From assembly GCA_946408355.1 (NCBI GenBank), contig CAMJRX010000019.1, positions 1-43,853 on the forward strand: a stretch of 43,853 nt of DNA, in the 5' to 3' direction. The notes under the pieces are model-generated. The model saw only the letters and a program-made list of their open reading frames with translations. It searched no databases and was not told the origin of the DNA. Position 1 is the first letter of the stretch; each line of letters opens with the position of its first letter. This document shows, in pieces, positions 8,898-17,038 of this stretch. The position numbers were made by a program, and so were the translations under genes. This DNA is from an uncultured Selenomonadales bacterium. GTDB lineage: Bacteria > Bacillota > Negativicutes > Selenomonadales > Selenomonadaceae.

Positions 8898-8943
8898 GTA
8901 AAAGTACACAGTATTATTCAAAAAAATTTAGCTGTAAATATTT

Positions 8944-9489
8944 TCAGAGCAATTTCTCAATATCCTTAGCAATGGAGGCGGGTGTTGTCGTCGGCTCGAA
9001 ACGCGCAACAACATTTCCCTCGCGGTCAATTAAAAATTTTGTAAAGTTCCACTTAATGCCGTCGCCTTCCAAATATTCAGGGAAATTTTTCTGCAGAGCC
9101 TCAAGAAGTTTCGGTCCGACGGGGTGATTCATATCAAAGCCATCGAATTTTTTCTGCGCGGTGAGATATTTAAACAGCGGTTGAGCCGTATCGCCGCGAA
9201 CGTCGCCCTTAGCAAAAATCGGGAACGTCACACCGTAATTGAGCTTGCAGAACTGTTGAACTTCGTCATTGGTGCCAGGCTCTTGACCGGCGAATTGGTT
9301 GCACGGGAAACCCAAAATCTCCAAGCCTTTATCCTTGTAATCGTCGTAGAGTTTCTGCAGTTCAGCGAATTGGGGCGTAAAACCGCATTTGCTCGCCGTA
9401 TTGACGATAAGCAAAACTTTGCCCTTGTAATCAGCAAGCGATTTGTCCTCGCCTTTTTTGGTCTTAACCGTGAAGTCGTAAATACTCAT
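8944..9489 (-). CDS. Glutathione peroxidase family protein (cysteine form)
   Basis: This 181-residue thiol peroxidase reduces hydroperoxides; bacterial members of this type often use thioredoxin rather than glutathione. The active-site block [11 protein letters not shown] carries cysteine, not selenocysteine, and the glutamine and tryptophan sites [12 protein letters not shown] and [10 protein letters not shown] are present. The ATG at 9489 has AGGAG 8 bases upstream. It is the last gene of the run trxB-grx-grx-gpx, with gaps of 1-15 bases, so thioredoxin-reductase-linked reduction is a reasonable inference. A terminator hairpin follows. Confidence 0.93.
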   Translation of the reverse strand: MSIYDFTVKTKKGEDKSLADYKGKVLLIVNTASKCGFTPQFAELQKLYDDYKDKGLEILGFPCNQFAGQEPGTNDEVQQFCKLNYGVTFPIFAKGDVRGDTAQPLFKYLTAQKKFDGFDMNHPVGPKLLEALQKNFPEYLEGDGIKWNFTKFLIDREGNVVARFEPTTTPASIAKDIEKLL

Positions 9490-9504
9490 AAAAAACACTC
9501 CTAA

Positions 9505-9738
9505 TCATGCACTTGCAAGCAATTCATCGATTTTCTTTTTGTCGAAACCCACAACGTAATTAACGCCGTCAATAGTCGTGACAGGAACCGCCAAGTCGCC
9601 CGAAATTTTTTGGCATTCCTTAGCCGCCTCTTCGCTCTCTTCAATGTCGCGCGTTTCGTATTCGACTCCGCGAGCTTCAAGATATTTCTTCACTTTAGAG
9701 CACCACGGACAACCCTCGAACGAATAAACTTTAACCAT
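9505..9738 (-). CDS. Glutaredoxin-like protein (CPWC)
   Basis: This 77-residue glutaredoxin/NrdH-type thiol oxidoreductase has the redox motif CPWC at residues 10-13 in the usual place after the first strand, and a cis-proline region AVPVTTIDG that positions the thiol substrate. A GLDKKKIDEL-like helix (here GFDKKKIDELL) closes the fold. It sits between a second, similar gene and gpx in one operon. The pair probably arose by duplication. Its electron donor is likely the TrxB encoded two genes upstream, by context. Confidence 0.88.
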   Translation of the reverse strand: MVKVYSFEGCPWCSKVKKYLEARGVEYETRDIEESEEAAKECQKISGDLAVPVTTIDGVNYVVGFDKKKIDELLASA

Positions 9739-9750
9739 AAAGATTCCTCC

Positions 9751-9984
9751 TTACAAACACAGCAATTTATCAAGTTCTTCTTTGTCGTAATCAATAACAA
9801 AAGTCTCGTTGTCAATAGTAGTGACGGGAACTGCCCAATCCATACCTGTCAATTTTTGACAAGCCTCACGAGCGGCGGGGTCTTTCTCAATGTCCAGCTC
9901 CTCAAATTCCACGTCTTTATATTTAAGATAACGCTTGACCTTTGCACAATACGGGCAACTTTGAATCGTGTAGACTTTGACCAA
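9751..9984 (-). CDS. Glutaredoxin-like protein (CPYC)
   Basis: This is the 77-residue paralogue of the next gene, with the classical CPYC redox motif at residues 10-13 and cis-proline segment AVPVTTIDN. Both begin MVKVY and have similar spacing, but differ in about half of positions, so the duplication is not recent. Its start lies 1 base after the trxB stop, implying coupled translation. It likely reduces protein disulphides or serves a reductase such as ribonucleotide reductase; none is encoded here. Confidence 0.88.
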   Translation of the reverse strand: MVKVYTIQSCPYCAKVKRYLKYKDVEFEELDIEKDPAAREACQKLTGMDWAVPVTTIDNETFVIDYDKEELDKLLCL

Positions 9985-9985
9985 T

Positions 9986-10921
9986 TTATTTCGCCTCTTT
10001 GAGTTTTGCCAAATACTTTTCCGCTAACAATGCCGCAGTCGTACCGTCACTTGCCGCCGTTGTCAGTTGCCGAATTTGTTTTTCGCGAACGTCGCCAGCC
10101 GCAAATACTCCAGCAATTTCCGTTTTACAATCCTCGCCGGCGGGAATTCTCCCATTTGCCGTCAAGTTCAATTCGTCCTTGAAAAGTTTAGTATTAGGTT
10201 CAACGCCTATGTTTACAAAAATTCCGTCGATTGCAAGTGTTTTTGTTTCGCCCGTCTTTTTATCGAAGACTTCGACTGCTGCAAGTTTTTTATCGCCGCG
10301 CAGGGCTTTTATCTCCGTCTGCAACATGATTGTAACTTTGTCGTTAGCGCGAAGGCGTCTTTGCGAAACTTCATCGGCTCTGAACTCCGACCTATGAATC
10401 AGATAAAGTTTCTTGGCGTATTTGGTTAAAAAGTTCGCCGCGTCGACAGCCGCATTGCCGCCGCCCATAACAGCAATAATTTTGCCGTCGTAAGCGTGCC
10501 CATCGCACAATTCGCAGTAGTGAACCCCGCGCCCTGCAAATTTTTTCTCTTCGGGCAATGGAAGTTTACGTCGATTCATGCCACTCGCGATTATAACAAC
10601 GTCAGCCTCGTAAATTTTTTCCTGCGTCTCGATAATTTTCGGCGTCGTCTTCAACGTGACTTTTTCAATCTCGTCAAACTCATCAATCACCGCGCCAAAA
10701 TTTTCCGCCTGTTGCTGAACCGTCGCAACTAAATCGCCGCCGTTTACGCTAACAAAGCCGGGATAATTTTCGATAGCGACTGCATTGGCGATTTGTCCTC
10801 CGATAAGCCCATTTTCCAAAACCAAAGTATCCAAATTCATGCGACCGCAATACAAAGCCGCCGTTAAACCAGCCATGCCCGCGCCAATTATCACTACGTC
10901 CTTGTGAATATGTTCCTTCAT
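9986..10921 (-). CDS. trxB: Thioredoxin-disulfide reductase-like flavoprotein
   Basis: This 311-residue FAD- and NAD(P)H-binding oxidoreductase moves electrons from NADPH to thioredoxin-like proteins. The FAD motif GAGMAGLTAA is near the N terminus, the redox centre is CELC in HYCELCDG near residue 135 (CATC in the E. coli enzyme), the nucleotide motif is MGGGNAAVDAA, and the C-terminal FAD motif is GVFAAGDVR. The ATG at 10921 is preceded by AGGAGGT at good spacing. It heads the operon with two glutaredoxin-like genes and gpx. The acidic CELC centre may tune it to the glutaredoxin-like partners; that is inference. Confidence 0.92.
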   Translation of the reverse strand: MKEHIHKDVVIIGAGMAGLTAALYCGRMNLDTLVLENGLIGGQIANAVAIENYPGFVSVNGGDLVATVQQQAENFGAVIDEFDEIEKVTLKTTPKIIETQEKIYEADVVIIASGMNRRKLPLPEEKKFAGRGVHYCELCDGHAYDGKIIAVMGGGNAAVDAANFLTKYAKKLYLIHRSEFRADEVSQRRLRANDKVTIMLQTEIKALRGDKKLAAVEVFDKKTGETKTLAIDGIFVNIGVEPNTKLFKDELNLTANGRIPAGEDCKTEIAGVFAAGDVREKQIRQLTTAASDGTTAALLAEKYLAKLKEAK

Positions 10922-11022
10922 AACTGCACCTCCTTTGTTTAAAATAATTCTTTGCACGAGAAAATTTTCCTGCCAAATTTAATTTACAAAATACACGTTT
11001 TATAAAACATGAGGATTTATCG

Positions 11023-11051
11023 TTGACTTTGCGATAAACTTTTTCTATACT
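11023..11051 (+). promoter_or_regulatory. Sigma-70/A type promoter for maf
   Basis: TTGACT at 11023-11028 and TATACT at 11046-11051 are separated by exactly 17 bases. The predicted start of transcription, about 7 bases later, falls at the ribosome site itself (GGAGGTGAG at 11058-11066), so the leader would be extremely short. Confidence 0.7.
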
Positions 11052-11069
11052 CGTTGCGGAGGTGAGGCA

Positions 11070-11627
11070 ATGATTATCTTAGCTTCAAGTTCGCCGCGTA
11101 GGCATGAACTTCTAAAAAAACTTTGTAAAAATTTCGTCGTTGAAGTCAGCGACGCTAAGGAAGTTCAACAGGCCGACAGCCCGAAAATTTTAGCGATTGA
11201 AAATGCAAAGCTCAAAGCAAGCTCAATCGCCGCAAAAAATCCCGACGCAGTAGTTATCGGCGCAGATACGATTGTCGTTTTGAACGGGGAAATTTTTGGT
11301 AAACCCGACGGCGTTGCTGGCGCGGAAAAAATGTTGGCTCAACTTGCCGGCAAAAAACATGAGGTTATAACGGGCTTAGCAATCTGCGCGGGCGGAAAAA
11401 TTTTTACAGCGGTGGAAGTCACAGAAGTTTATTTCGGCAAAATGACTGCAGAAGAAATTCGCGAATACGTTGCCACAGGTGAACCGCTTGATAAATCCGG
11501 TTCATATGCATTGCAGGGCGGCGCAACTAAGTTTATCGAAAAAATTCATGGCGATTGGTCTAACGTCGTCGGCTTGCCCGTCTATCGGCTTAGAAAATTG
11601 GCGCAAGAGGCGAACATAAATCTATAA
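11070..11627 (+). CDS. maf: Maf family nucleoside triphosphate pyrophosphatase
   Basis: This 185-residue Maf protein hydrolyses non-canonical or pyrimidine nucleoside triphosphates to monophosphates. Family signatures are ILASSSPRRHELL at the start, GADTIVVLNGEIFGKP in the middle, and SGSYALQGGATKFIEKIHGD plus NVVGLPVYRL at the end. The ATG has an excellent GGAGGTGAG 3-8 bases upstream. It is a single-gene unit with its own promoter, and a bidirectional terminator separates it from the convergent gene. Confidence 0.95.
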   Translation: MIILASSSPRRHELLKKLCKNFVVEVSDAKEVQQADSPKILAIENAKLKASSIAAKNPDAVVIGADTIVVLNGEIFGKPDGVAGAEKMLAQLAGKKHEVITGLAICAGGKIFTAVEVTEVYFGKMTAEEIREYVATGEPLDKSGSYALQGGATKFIEKIHGDWSNVVGLPVYRLRKLAQEANINL

Positions 11628-11666
11628 AAAAATCCCACACGGCTAAAACCGAGCGGGAATTTTTTA
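11626..11666 (+). terminator. Bidirectional intrinsic terminator
   Basis: The stem TCCC..CGG / CCG..GGGA is flanked by an A run on the left and ATTTTTTATT on the right. It serves maf on the plus strand and, read backwards, the PRC-barrel gene on the minus strand. Confidence 0.85.
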
Positions 11667-11678
11667 TTGGATAGAATT

Positions 11679-12983
11679 TTATTGAACATTCATTGACAGT
11701 TCGATAAATTTGTTTGAGAGCCGCGCACGCTGAAGGACTTCTTCCGTGACTTCCGCGCCCATTTCTACGACGAGAGTGCCACTTTCCGCAGTAATAGTTT
11801 TTTTGGCGTGTCTACCGAGTAAAACTCTGCGGCGACGTTCGTCGATAGCTTTTTCAACTTGCTTTCTTTGCGGAATCATCGGTTTGGGTTCTGTTGACGT
11901 TACCTGCTGACTTGCCCGCGCTTTTTTCAAAGCCGCTTTCAAATCTTCCGCCTGTTGAGTCATCGCCGCAATTTTTTTGTCTTCTTCGGAAAGTTTTATT
12001 GCAACGACGGGTTCTTGAGCAGTTTCAACAATGGGTTCTTGAGTAGTTTCAACGACTGGTTCCTGAGCAACTTCGACGACTGGTTCTTGAGTAGTTTCAA
12101 CGACGGGTTCTTGAGTAGTTTCAACGACTGGTTCTTGAGCAACTTCGACGACTGGTTCTTGAGCAGTTTCAACGACTGGTTCCTGAGCAACTTCGACGAC
12201 TGGTTCTTGAGTAGTTTCAACGACTGGTTCTTGAGCAATTTCAACGATTGGTTCAGGCGTCATGCTTTCTTCAAGAGCGGCTTGTTCCTCTTCCGTAGTG
12301 TTAGGTTCTTCTTCTGGCAACTGCGCCAATTTGAGTATAGGCTGAATTTCTTCGACTGGCGGCAATTCTTTCTTAGCAACCTCGAAAGTTTCTTGTGGCT
12401 CCGAAATAATTTCTGTCGGCTCCTCAACGGATAGATGCCAAGCCTTTTGCGCTGGCTCTTCGTGGAAGGCTTTAAACGCAGGTTCAAAGGCGGATTGCTC
12501 TGTTAAACTATTTTTTTTTTCCTCGCCAACGTCTATAACCGTGACTTGTTTACCGAATATGGAAATTTGTTCGGAATTAATTTCGTTAACTGTGCCGTCG
12601 GGTGTAGTTACTTCGCATTTTTCAATCTTGCCGCCGTCGCCGATAAAAACCTCGGTTACTTTGCCTTGAATGCGCCCCGTTTTAGTTATCGCTTTGGTGC
12701 CGATGACGCGAATATTTTCAACCAGCAGACGTTCATAATCGCCCGCTTCTTCCAAGTTCAAAATATTTTCGCTGTGTGTGATTGTCACGGCGTCCTCACC
12801 GATTGCGATAATCGCCTCGTAAGGAATGAGCTTGACGCCACGATACCAATCCTCGTCATCTATCGTTACCGCCGCTACTACTCCGTTTTTGGCGTCGATT
12901 AATAGCGACTTACTGACGCCAAGCTCCCGCCCTTCAGTTATGCTGATTATCGGCAAGCCCAGAATCTCAACACTTTTTTTCAT
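11679..12983 (-). CDS. PRC-barrel domain protein with acidic octapeptide repeats
   Basis: The first 150 or so residues of this 434-residue protein form two PRC-barrel-like units (GLPIISITEGRELGVSKSLL... and IRVIGTKAITKTGRIQGKV), a fold seen in YlmC/YmxH-type and RNA- or protein-binding proteins. The middle, encoded about 12000-12252, is a run of roughly ten copies of an eight-residue unit of type EPVVETTQ or EPVVEVAQ. A basic coiled-coil-like stretch (KAALKKARASQQ) and a conserved-looking end with LLGRHAKKTI follow. GGAGGT precedes the ATG. It lies 33 bases after the membrane TPR gene and is probably in its operon. No export signal is seen. Function is unknown. Confidence 0.75.
   Translation of the reverse strand: MKKSVEILGLPIISITEGRELGVSKSLLIDAKNGVVAAVTIDDEDWYRGVKLIPYEAIIAIGEDAVTITHSENILNLEEAGDYERLLVENIRVIGTKAITKTGRIQGKVTEVFIGDGGKIEKCEVTTPDGTVNEINSEQISIFGKQVTVIDVGEEKKNSLTEQSAFEPAFKAFHEEPAQKAWHLSVEEPTEIISEPQETFEVAKKELPPVEEIQPILKLAQLPEEEPNTTEEEQAALEESMTPEPIVEIAQEPVVETTQEPVVEVAQEPVVETAQEPVVEVAQEPVVETTQEPVVETTQEPVVEVAQEPVVETTQEPIVETAQEPVVAIKLSEEDKKIAAMTQQAEDLKAALKKARASQQVTSTEPKPMIPQRKQVEKAIDERRRRVLLGRHAKKTITAESGTLVVEMGAEVTEEVLQRARLSNKFIELSMNVQ
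12000..12252 (-). repeat. 24-bp in-frame tandem repeats (EPVVExxQ)
   Basis: About ten near-identical 24-base units encode EPVVE plus TTQ, VAQ or TAQ. All lengths are multiples of three, so copy-number change would keep the frame. The repeat makes the opposite strand open too, but that is a by-product. Confidence 0.9.
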
Positions 12984-13016
12984 TCTGTTACCTCCAAAAT
13001 TTTTTATTAGCTTATT

Positions 13017-14585
13017 TTACTGCGCGGAGTTAATTTGCACCTTTTTAAACTCGATGTCAACCTCCTGCAGAATTTCTTTTGAAATTTGGCTAAACGGCGT
13101 CGACAGTGCATGATATTTTAACAAGACATCGCGGACGACGCGCAGATAATGTAAATTGTTAACAAACTCTTTTTTAATCGACTCGTTGCGCTTGACGGCA
13201 GGCAAATTCAACGCCCTTTCGTAAGTTTTGATTGCCTTAGTATAAAGTGCCTGCTCCTTATAGATATTGCCCAAATCAATCGCCACAAACGGCGCATAGT
13301 CGTCATTACGGTAGCGTTTTAATGCCTTTCTATAAGTTTCTATTGCTTGCCAAACGTGCCCTTTATCGCACTCATCATACGCCTTATCCAAAAGTTCGTC
13401 GAGCGTGGCGATTTTTTCTTCTGGCTTAGTCTCTTCTTCGTGTGGTGCAGTTTTTTCTTCCTGCGTAATTTCTTCGAGCTTTTCGAGGTCTAAAGTTGAT
13501 AAAGGCTGAAAGACTTCTTGCAACGGGAAAAATTCTGTACGCTCAACTTTCTTTTCGACGGGAGCGGCAACAGGTTCAATCGGCTGTGGCTTAGCTTCGG
13601 ATAATGGTTTAAAAACTTCGTCCACTGGCAAATCTTTATTTTGCTCTGGCTCTTCTGGGAGCTTTATTGGTTTATCGGCGTCCTCGTGTTTTAATTCATG
13701 CAGTGGCGTAAAAACTTTCTCAAGCGGGAAATTTTCCGTTGATACAGGTTTTTCGAGGAGTTCCGCTTTTGCCTCGTCAGAAATTTCGTTATCAACGGGC
13801 GATTCGTCTACCTTAGATAAAATTTCGTTATCAGCGGGCGATTCATCTGCCTTAGCTGAAATTTCGTTATCAACAGGAGGTTCGTCTACCTTAGATAAAA
13901 TTTCGTTGTCGACGGGCGTATCATCTGCCTTAGCAGAAATTTCGTTGTCGACGGGCGTATCATCTGCCTTAGCAGAAATTTCGTTGTCGACGGGCGTATC
14001 ATCTGCCTTAGCAGAAATTTCGTTGTCGACGGGCGTATCATCTGCCTTAGCAGAAATTTCGTTGTCGACGGGCGTATCATCTGCCTTAGCAGAAATTTCG
14101 TTGTCGGCGAGTGTTTCGTCTACCTTAGCAGAAATTTCGTTATCAGCGGGCGATTTGTCTACCTTAGCTGAAATTTCTTCGTGCGAAAAATTTTTCTCGT
14201 CAAGCGAAGTCCCCGCCGCGTTCCAATCAAATGTATTTATCGGCGTTTCTTCGGCAACTGCTAAATTTTTTTTCTTTTCCGCCTCGTAAGCCGCTTTAAC
14301 TTTCGCGTCGAAATTTTTTTCTTCCTCGCGTTGTTTCTTTAATAAAAATCTATTCGCCAAAGTTAGCAGACACGACGCCGCCAAAATCATAAGTGCCAAT
14401 CGCAAAAGATATTCTCGACCGGTTGCAGGTGTAAAGGACGCCGTTGCGAATTCGACCATAAACGCTAAAATTGCTGTTGCGATAAGTGTCGTGTAATAAA
14501 TCCGCAATCCAAGCCGATTTGCAAACGCATGAACCAACACGACGCTGACTATCATGACGCTCGGCACTATCAAAAAAAATGCCAA
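13017..14585 (-). CDS. Membrane-anchored TPR protein with 13-residue repeats
   Basis: This 522-residue protein has three membrane segments within the first 95 residues, then a charged linker, about ten copies of a 13-residue unit (EISAKADDTPVDN type), further proline/acid-rich sequence with repeated PLEKVFTPL / LQEVFQPL motifs, and a C-terminal tetratricopeptide region (DKGHVWQAIETYRKALKRY, YTKAIKTYERAL). TPR regions bind partner proteins; the partner is unknown. The start is uncertain: GGAGGG directly touches the ATG at 14591, while the TTG at 14585 has ideal 7-base spacing, so TTG is chosen. An open frame runs back to 14738 but overlaps the divergent lgt promoter. The PRC-barrel gene follows 33 bases downstream. 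Confidence 0.75.
   Translation of the reverse strand: MAFFLIVPSVMIVSVVLVHAFANRLGLRIYYTTLIATAILAFMVEFATASFTPATGREYLLRLALMILAASCLLTLANRFLLKKQREEEKNFDAKVKAAYEAEKKKNLAVAEETPINTFDWNAAGTSLDEKNFSHEEISAKVDKSPADNEISAKVDETLADNEISAKADDTPVDNEISAKADDTPVDNEISAKADDTPVDNEISAKADDTPVDNEISAKADDTPVDNEILSKVDEPPVDNEISAKADESPADNEILSKVDESPVDNEISDEAKAELLEKPVSTENFPLEKVFTPLHELKHEDADKPIKLPEEPEQNKDLPVDEVFKPLSEAKPQPIEPVAAPVEKKVERTEFFPLQEVFQPLSTLDLEKLEEITQEEKTAPHEEETKPEEKIATLDELLDKAYDECDKGHVWQAIETYRKALKRYRNDDYAPFVAIDLGNIYKEQALYTKAIKTYERALNLPAVKRNESIKKEFVNNLHYLRVVRDVLLKYHALSTPFSQISKEILQEVDIEFKKVQINSAQ
13786..14177 (-). repeat. 39-bp tandem repeats (13-residue units)
   Basis: Ten 39-base units lie head to tail; the five at about 13901-14100 are nearly identical at the DNA level (ISAKADDTPVDNE), while the outer copies differ at a few positions. 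That pattern fits recent homogenisation or expansion at the centre. There are no spacers, so it is not a CRISPR array. Confidence 0.92.
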
Positions 14586-14675
14586 CCTCATCCCTCCACG
14601 AAAATTTTTATCAGCTTGTTTGCTATTTTTGACTTCGACGCAGTGATTAAAATTCCTTTCAGCCGCGATAAATCC

Positions 14676-14704
14676 TTTTAAAAATCTTCGACGCCTGTTA
14701 TAAT
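14676..14704 (+). promoter_or_regulatory. Probable promoter of lgt operon
   Basis: A perfect TATAAT lies at 14699-14704, with a weak -35 (TTTTAA) 17 bases upstream. The ribosome site GGAGG follows at 14719-14723. Confidence 0.5.
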
Positions 14705-14729
14705 CATAAAAAACTTTTGGAGGATTGGC

Positions 14730-15509
14730 GTGCATCAATTTTTATTTTACATTGGCGATTTTCCGATTCGCTCTTATGGCGTAATTTTGTCGTTGTCGAT
14801 TTTTTTAGCAACGGGCGTCGGCTACTTTATGGCTAAGGTTGACGGGCGCGGCTACGAAAAATTTATTATTGACATAGGTTTAATCGGCGGCTTTTTTGGT
14901 TTGCTAGGTGCTAGGCTTTGGGACGTTTTCTTTTTTGATTGGAGCTATTATCAAAATCATCTCAGCGAAATTTTAAACGTGTGGCAGGGAGGAATGGCTG
15001 TTCAAGGCGGAATTATCTTGGGTGTGACGGCGGGAGCACTTTATGCCAAAAAAAAAGGGATCGATGTGATTCATCTTGCCGACCTTATGGCTCCCGCGAT
15101 TGTGTTGGGGCAAGCTTTAGGACGTTGTGCCAATCTTTTAAACGGCGACGCTTTTGGAGCACCGACAGGAGGCAACTATGGAATAATTTATCCCGATACG
15201 ACGTTAGCTTATCGAACTTATGGAGCACAGCCGCTTTTCCCTGCAGAGGTTTGGGAGTGTCAACTTGATGTTGTGATTTTTGCGTTGCTTTTGATTTTCC
15301 GTTGCACGAATTATGTTAAGGGGCAATGTTTCGCGCTATACGTTATGCTTTACGCGGCGGCGCGATTTGCTTTGGAGTTTCTGCGCGGCGATTATACAAG
15401 TCAAGTTATCGGCGTACTAAAGTCCGCACAGGTTACGAGCGTTGTTGCGTTTACGATTGCCGCCGGAATTTTTATTTGGTTAAGTTGGAGGAGGTCTAAA
15501 CATGGCTGA
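14730..15509 (+). CDS. lgt: Prolipoprotein diacylglyceryl transferase
   Basis: This 259-residue integral membrane enzyme transfers diacylglycerol from phosphatidylglycerol to the lipobox cysteine of prolipoproteins. It shows about seven hydrophobic segments, the N-terminal IRSYGVILSLSIFLA block, the GGMAVQGGIILG segment, and the family signature region ALGRCANLLNGDAFG with the catalytic-site arginine and asparagine. The GTG start has GGAGG 6 bases upstream. Two small genes follow with overlapping starts, so the three form one operon. A membrane lipoprotein enzyme fits the envelope flavour of the surrounding genes. Confidence 0.95.
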   Translation: MHQFLFYIGDFPIRSYGVILSLSIFLATGVGYFMAKVDGRGYEKFIIDIGLIGGFFGLLGARLWDVFFFDWSYYQNHLSEILNVWQGGMAVQGGIILGVTAGALYAKKKGIDVIHLADLMAPAIVLGQALGRCANLLNGDAFGAPTGGNYGIIYPDTTLAYRTYGAQPLFPAEVWECQLDVVIFALLLIFRCTNYVKGQCFALYVMLYAAARFALEFLRGDYTSQVIGVLKSAQVTSVVAFTIAAGIFIWLSWRRSKHG

Positions 15510-15780
15510 ACAGGAAGATATTACGAAATTAATTGCGAGTTATCACAATCCGCCAAATAAGTTGCGCTCATTGCAAGAGATTAACGCCCGATATAAGCTT
15601 TCATTGGAAAATTACAAAAAGATTTGCTTTACGTCGGGTGATGTTCGCGACCAAAAAATTGCCGTTCACGCTGAAATTAAAATGCTCGGTTGGGTTTTGG
15701 GCAAGCCTGATAAAGACGTTATCAAAGACATTGCCGAACACTCTAATCGTCCGACTTTCCCAACGCAACTACAAAAATGA
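15502..15780 (+). CDS. Conserved-looking small protein of unknown function
   Basis: This 92-residue soluble protein begins MAEQEDITKLIASY inside the last 8 bases of lgt, with GGAGGAGG ahead of the ATG. It is predicted mostly helical and carries no motif I can name; a VLGKPDKDVIKDIAEH stretch could be one amphipathic helix. The gene overlaps the next by 4 bases (ATGA). Tight coupling on both sides supports that it is real. Function unknown. Confidence 0.7.
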   Translation: MAEQEDITKLIASYHNPPNKLRSLQEINARYKLSLENYKKICFTSGDVRDQKIAVHAEIKMLGWVLGKPDKDVIKDIAEHSNRPTFPTQLQK

Positions 15781-16337
15781 ATGAGTACAGAGAGCTACAA
15801 AAAATTATTGACGCGGAGAAATCAGAGTTCAGAAAGTTTTCACGTAAGTTTTATTTTATCGCGGCTACAGTGTTTTTATTGCTATCATTCGCTGTTGTGC
15901 TCTATCCGAAATCTGACACATCGCCCAGTTGGCACGAAGAAATTTTCCCCTCGGACGTAATCAGCTATATAAAGAACGGCGAACACATTGCTTTACCCGA
16001 CGGCGATTATCCGCTTGCCATGCCGCCCGAAGGAACTTTTGTTGGGGAAGTTGCGCCAATGCTCCTCGTGCAAGTCAACGGGTCTTATTATCCGTTAAAT
16101 ATTGCTGACGACTCAATTATCCCGCGCAGAGGAAAAACTTTGCCGCTAAAAATTTTATTCGGTTTCACTTCTGCCCACGCCGAAAACACGCTTAACTACC
16201 AAGAAAAAACCGGCAACGATCCCGTCGCCGATTATCGGAAGAAAGCTATTTATTTTCTGCGCGTTAAGGATGGATTTGGTCGTGTTCAGCGCAAATTTGA
16301 GATTAAAGACGTGACTACTAAAGGCTGGAAGGATTAA
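15777..16337 (+). CDS. Single-pass membrane protein of unknown function
   Basis: This 186-residue protein has a charged N terminus of about 25 residues, one membrane segment (FYFIAATVFLLLSFAVVLY), and an outward-facing domain of about 130 residues with a PDGDYPLAMPPEGTFVGEV segment. It is the last gene of the lgt operon and starts within the previous stop. Its stop overlaps the stop of the convergent minus-strand gene. I do not recognise the family. Confidence 0.7.
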   Translation: MNEYRELQKIIDAEKSEFRKFSRKFYFIAATVFLLLSFAVVLYPKSDTSPSWHEEIFPSDVISYIKNGEHIALPDGDYPLAMPPEGTFVGEVAPMLLVQVNGSYYPLNIADDSIIPRRGKTLPLKILFGFTSAHAENTLNYQEKTGNDPVADYRKKAIYFLRVKDGFGRVQRKFEIKDVTTKGWKD

Positions 16338-16621
16338 TCTTCGTCTTTAGAATCGGATTCGTCGTCATTCGGAGGTGGTTCTTCCTCTTTTGGCGGATTA
16401 TTATTTTGCGGCTCGTCGGGGTCGGGCATGACTGTATCTCGAAACTTTGACCAAAAGTCTAAATATTGTTGTGAACTGTCCATTAAAAACGGACAAATTT
16501 TTTTTACGGAGCAAGTTGTTTCGTAGTGGAGACTTGCGGCTCCGGCACTAGAAAAGTCAACGATAAATATTGCGCTGACAACTGCCGTCGCCAATATTAA
16601 ATTTTTCGTTAAACTTCTCAT
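16334..16621 (-). CDS. Small exported protein with acidic proline-rich tail
   Basis: This 95-residue protein has an N-terminal signal peptide (KNLILATAVVSAIFIVDFSSAGAA), two cysteines (TCSVKKIC) close to the mature N terminus, and a tail made of Pro, Glu, Asp and Asn. The two cysteines could form a disulphide. It follows another small exported gene by 23 bases; the ribosome site AAGGA is weak with long spacing. Function unknown. Confidence 0.6.
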   Translation of the reverse strand: MRSLTKNLILATAVVSAIFIVDFSSAGAASLHYETTCSVKKICPFLMDSSQQYLDFWSKFRDTVMPDPDEPQNNNPPKEEEPPPNDDESDSKDED

Positions 16622-16644
16622 TCGGGTTCATTCCTTGATGAAAT

Positions 16645-16941
16645 TTATCTGCACGGCATTCGTGGAGGACCAAAATTTTTTCTTTTGCCACCGCGATTGT
16701 CGTTAGTTGGTTTAGGCACATGCGGCAGGTAATGCGACTTAGGGCGGAAGGGTTGTCGAGGTATGTAATCTTTTCGCGAAGTTCTAATTGGCGGCAGAAA
16801 AGGTCGGCGCAATCTCGGCGGTGTAACGTATTTTTGTTCGACAAAAGTTTTTCCTGAATCAATTTTTAAATCCGACGCTTCAACCGAATTCGCGAAAAAA
16901 ATTATAATCGCAAACGCTAATAGGTTTTTGCCGACATTCAT
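16645..16941 (-). CDS. Small exported Arg/Pro-rich protein
   Basis: This 98-residue protein starts MNVGKNLLAFAIIIFFANSV, a signal peptide probably cut near VEASD. The mature part is rich in Pro, Arg, Lys and Tyr and lacks recognisable domains. The ATG at 16941 has GGGGAGGT at good spacing; a longer frame exists but has no ribosome site. It forms a pair with the next small exported gene, one basic and one acidic, which may mean they act together; that is a guess. Confidence 0.6.
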   Translation of the reverse strand: MNVGKNLLAFAIIIFFANSVEASDLKIDSGKTFVEQKYVTPPRLRRPFLPPIRTSRKDYIPRQPFRPKSHYLPHVPKPTNDNRGGKRKNFGPPRMPCR

Positions 16942-17038
16942 CCGTGCACCTCCCCAATACAAGGAAAAACGGAAAGCAAGCGCGGGCTGACTTTCCATCT
17001 TCCAATATTTTTAAAAATTTCTTTGTCGACGTAAAAAT

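Noticed and set aside
8944-9489. Selenocysteine in the glutathione peroxidase homologue
   Set aside because: The active-site codon is TGC/TGT-type cysteine (SKCGFT) and no in-frame TGA is present.
9124-10429. Several plus-strand frames across the trxB-grx-gpx operon
   Set aside because: All are shadows of well-supported minus-strand redox genes.
11955-12434. Long plus-strand frame (159 codons) opposite the PRC-barrel gene, with repeated FLSSFNDW units
   Set aside because: It is the mirror of the coding tandem repeat, lacks a ribosome site and a natural composition. The same applies to frames opposite the other repeat genes.
13786-14177. Array of 39-bp direct repeats that at first sight resembles CRISPR
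   Set aside because: Units are contiguous with no spacers and lie in frame inside a protein gene with strong domains on both sides.
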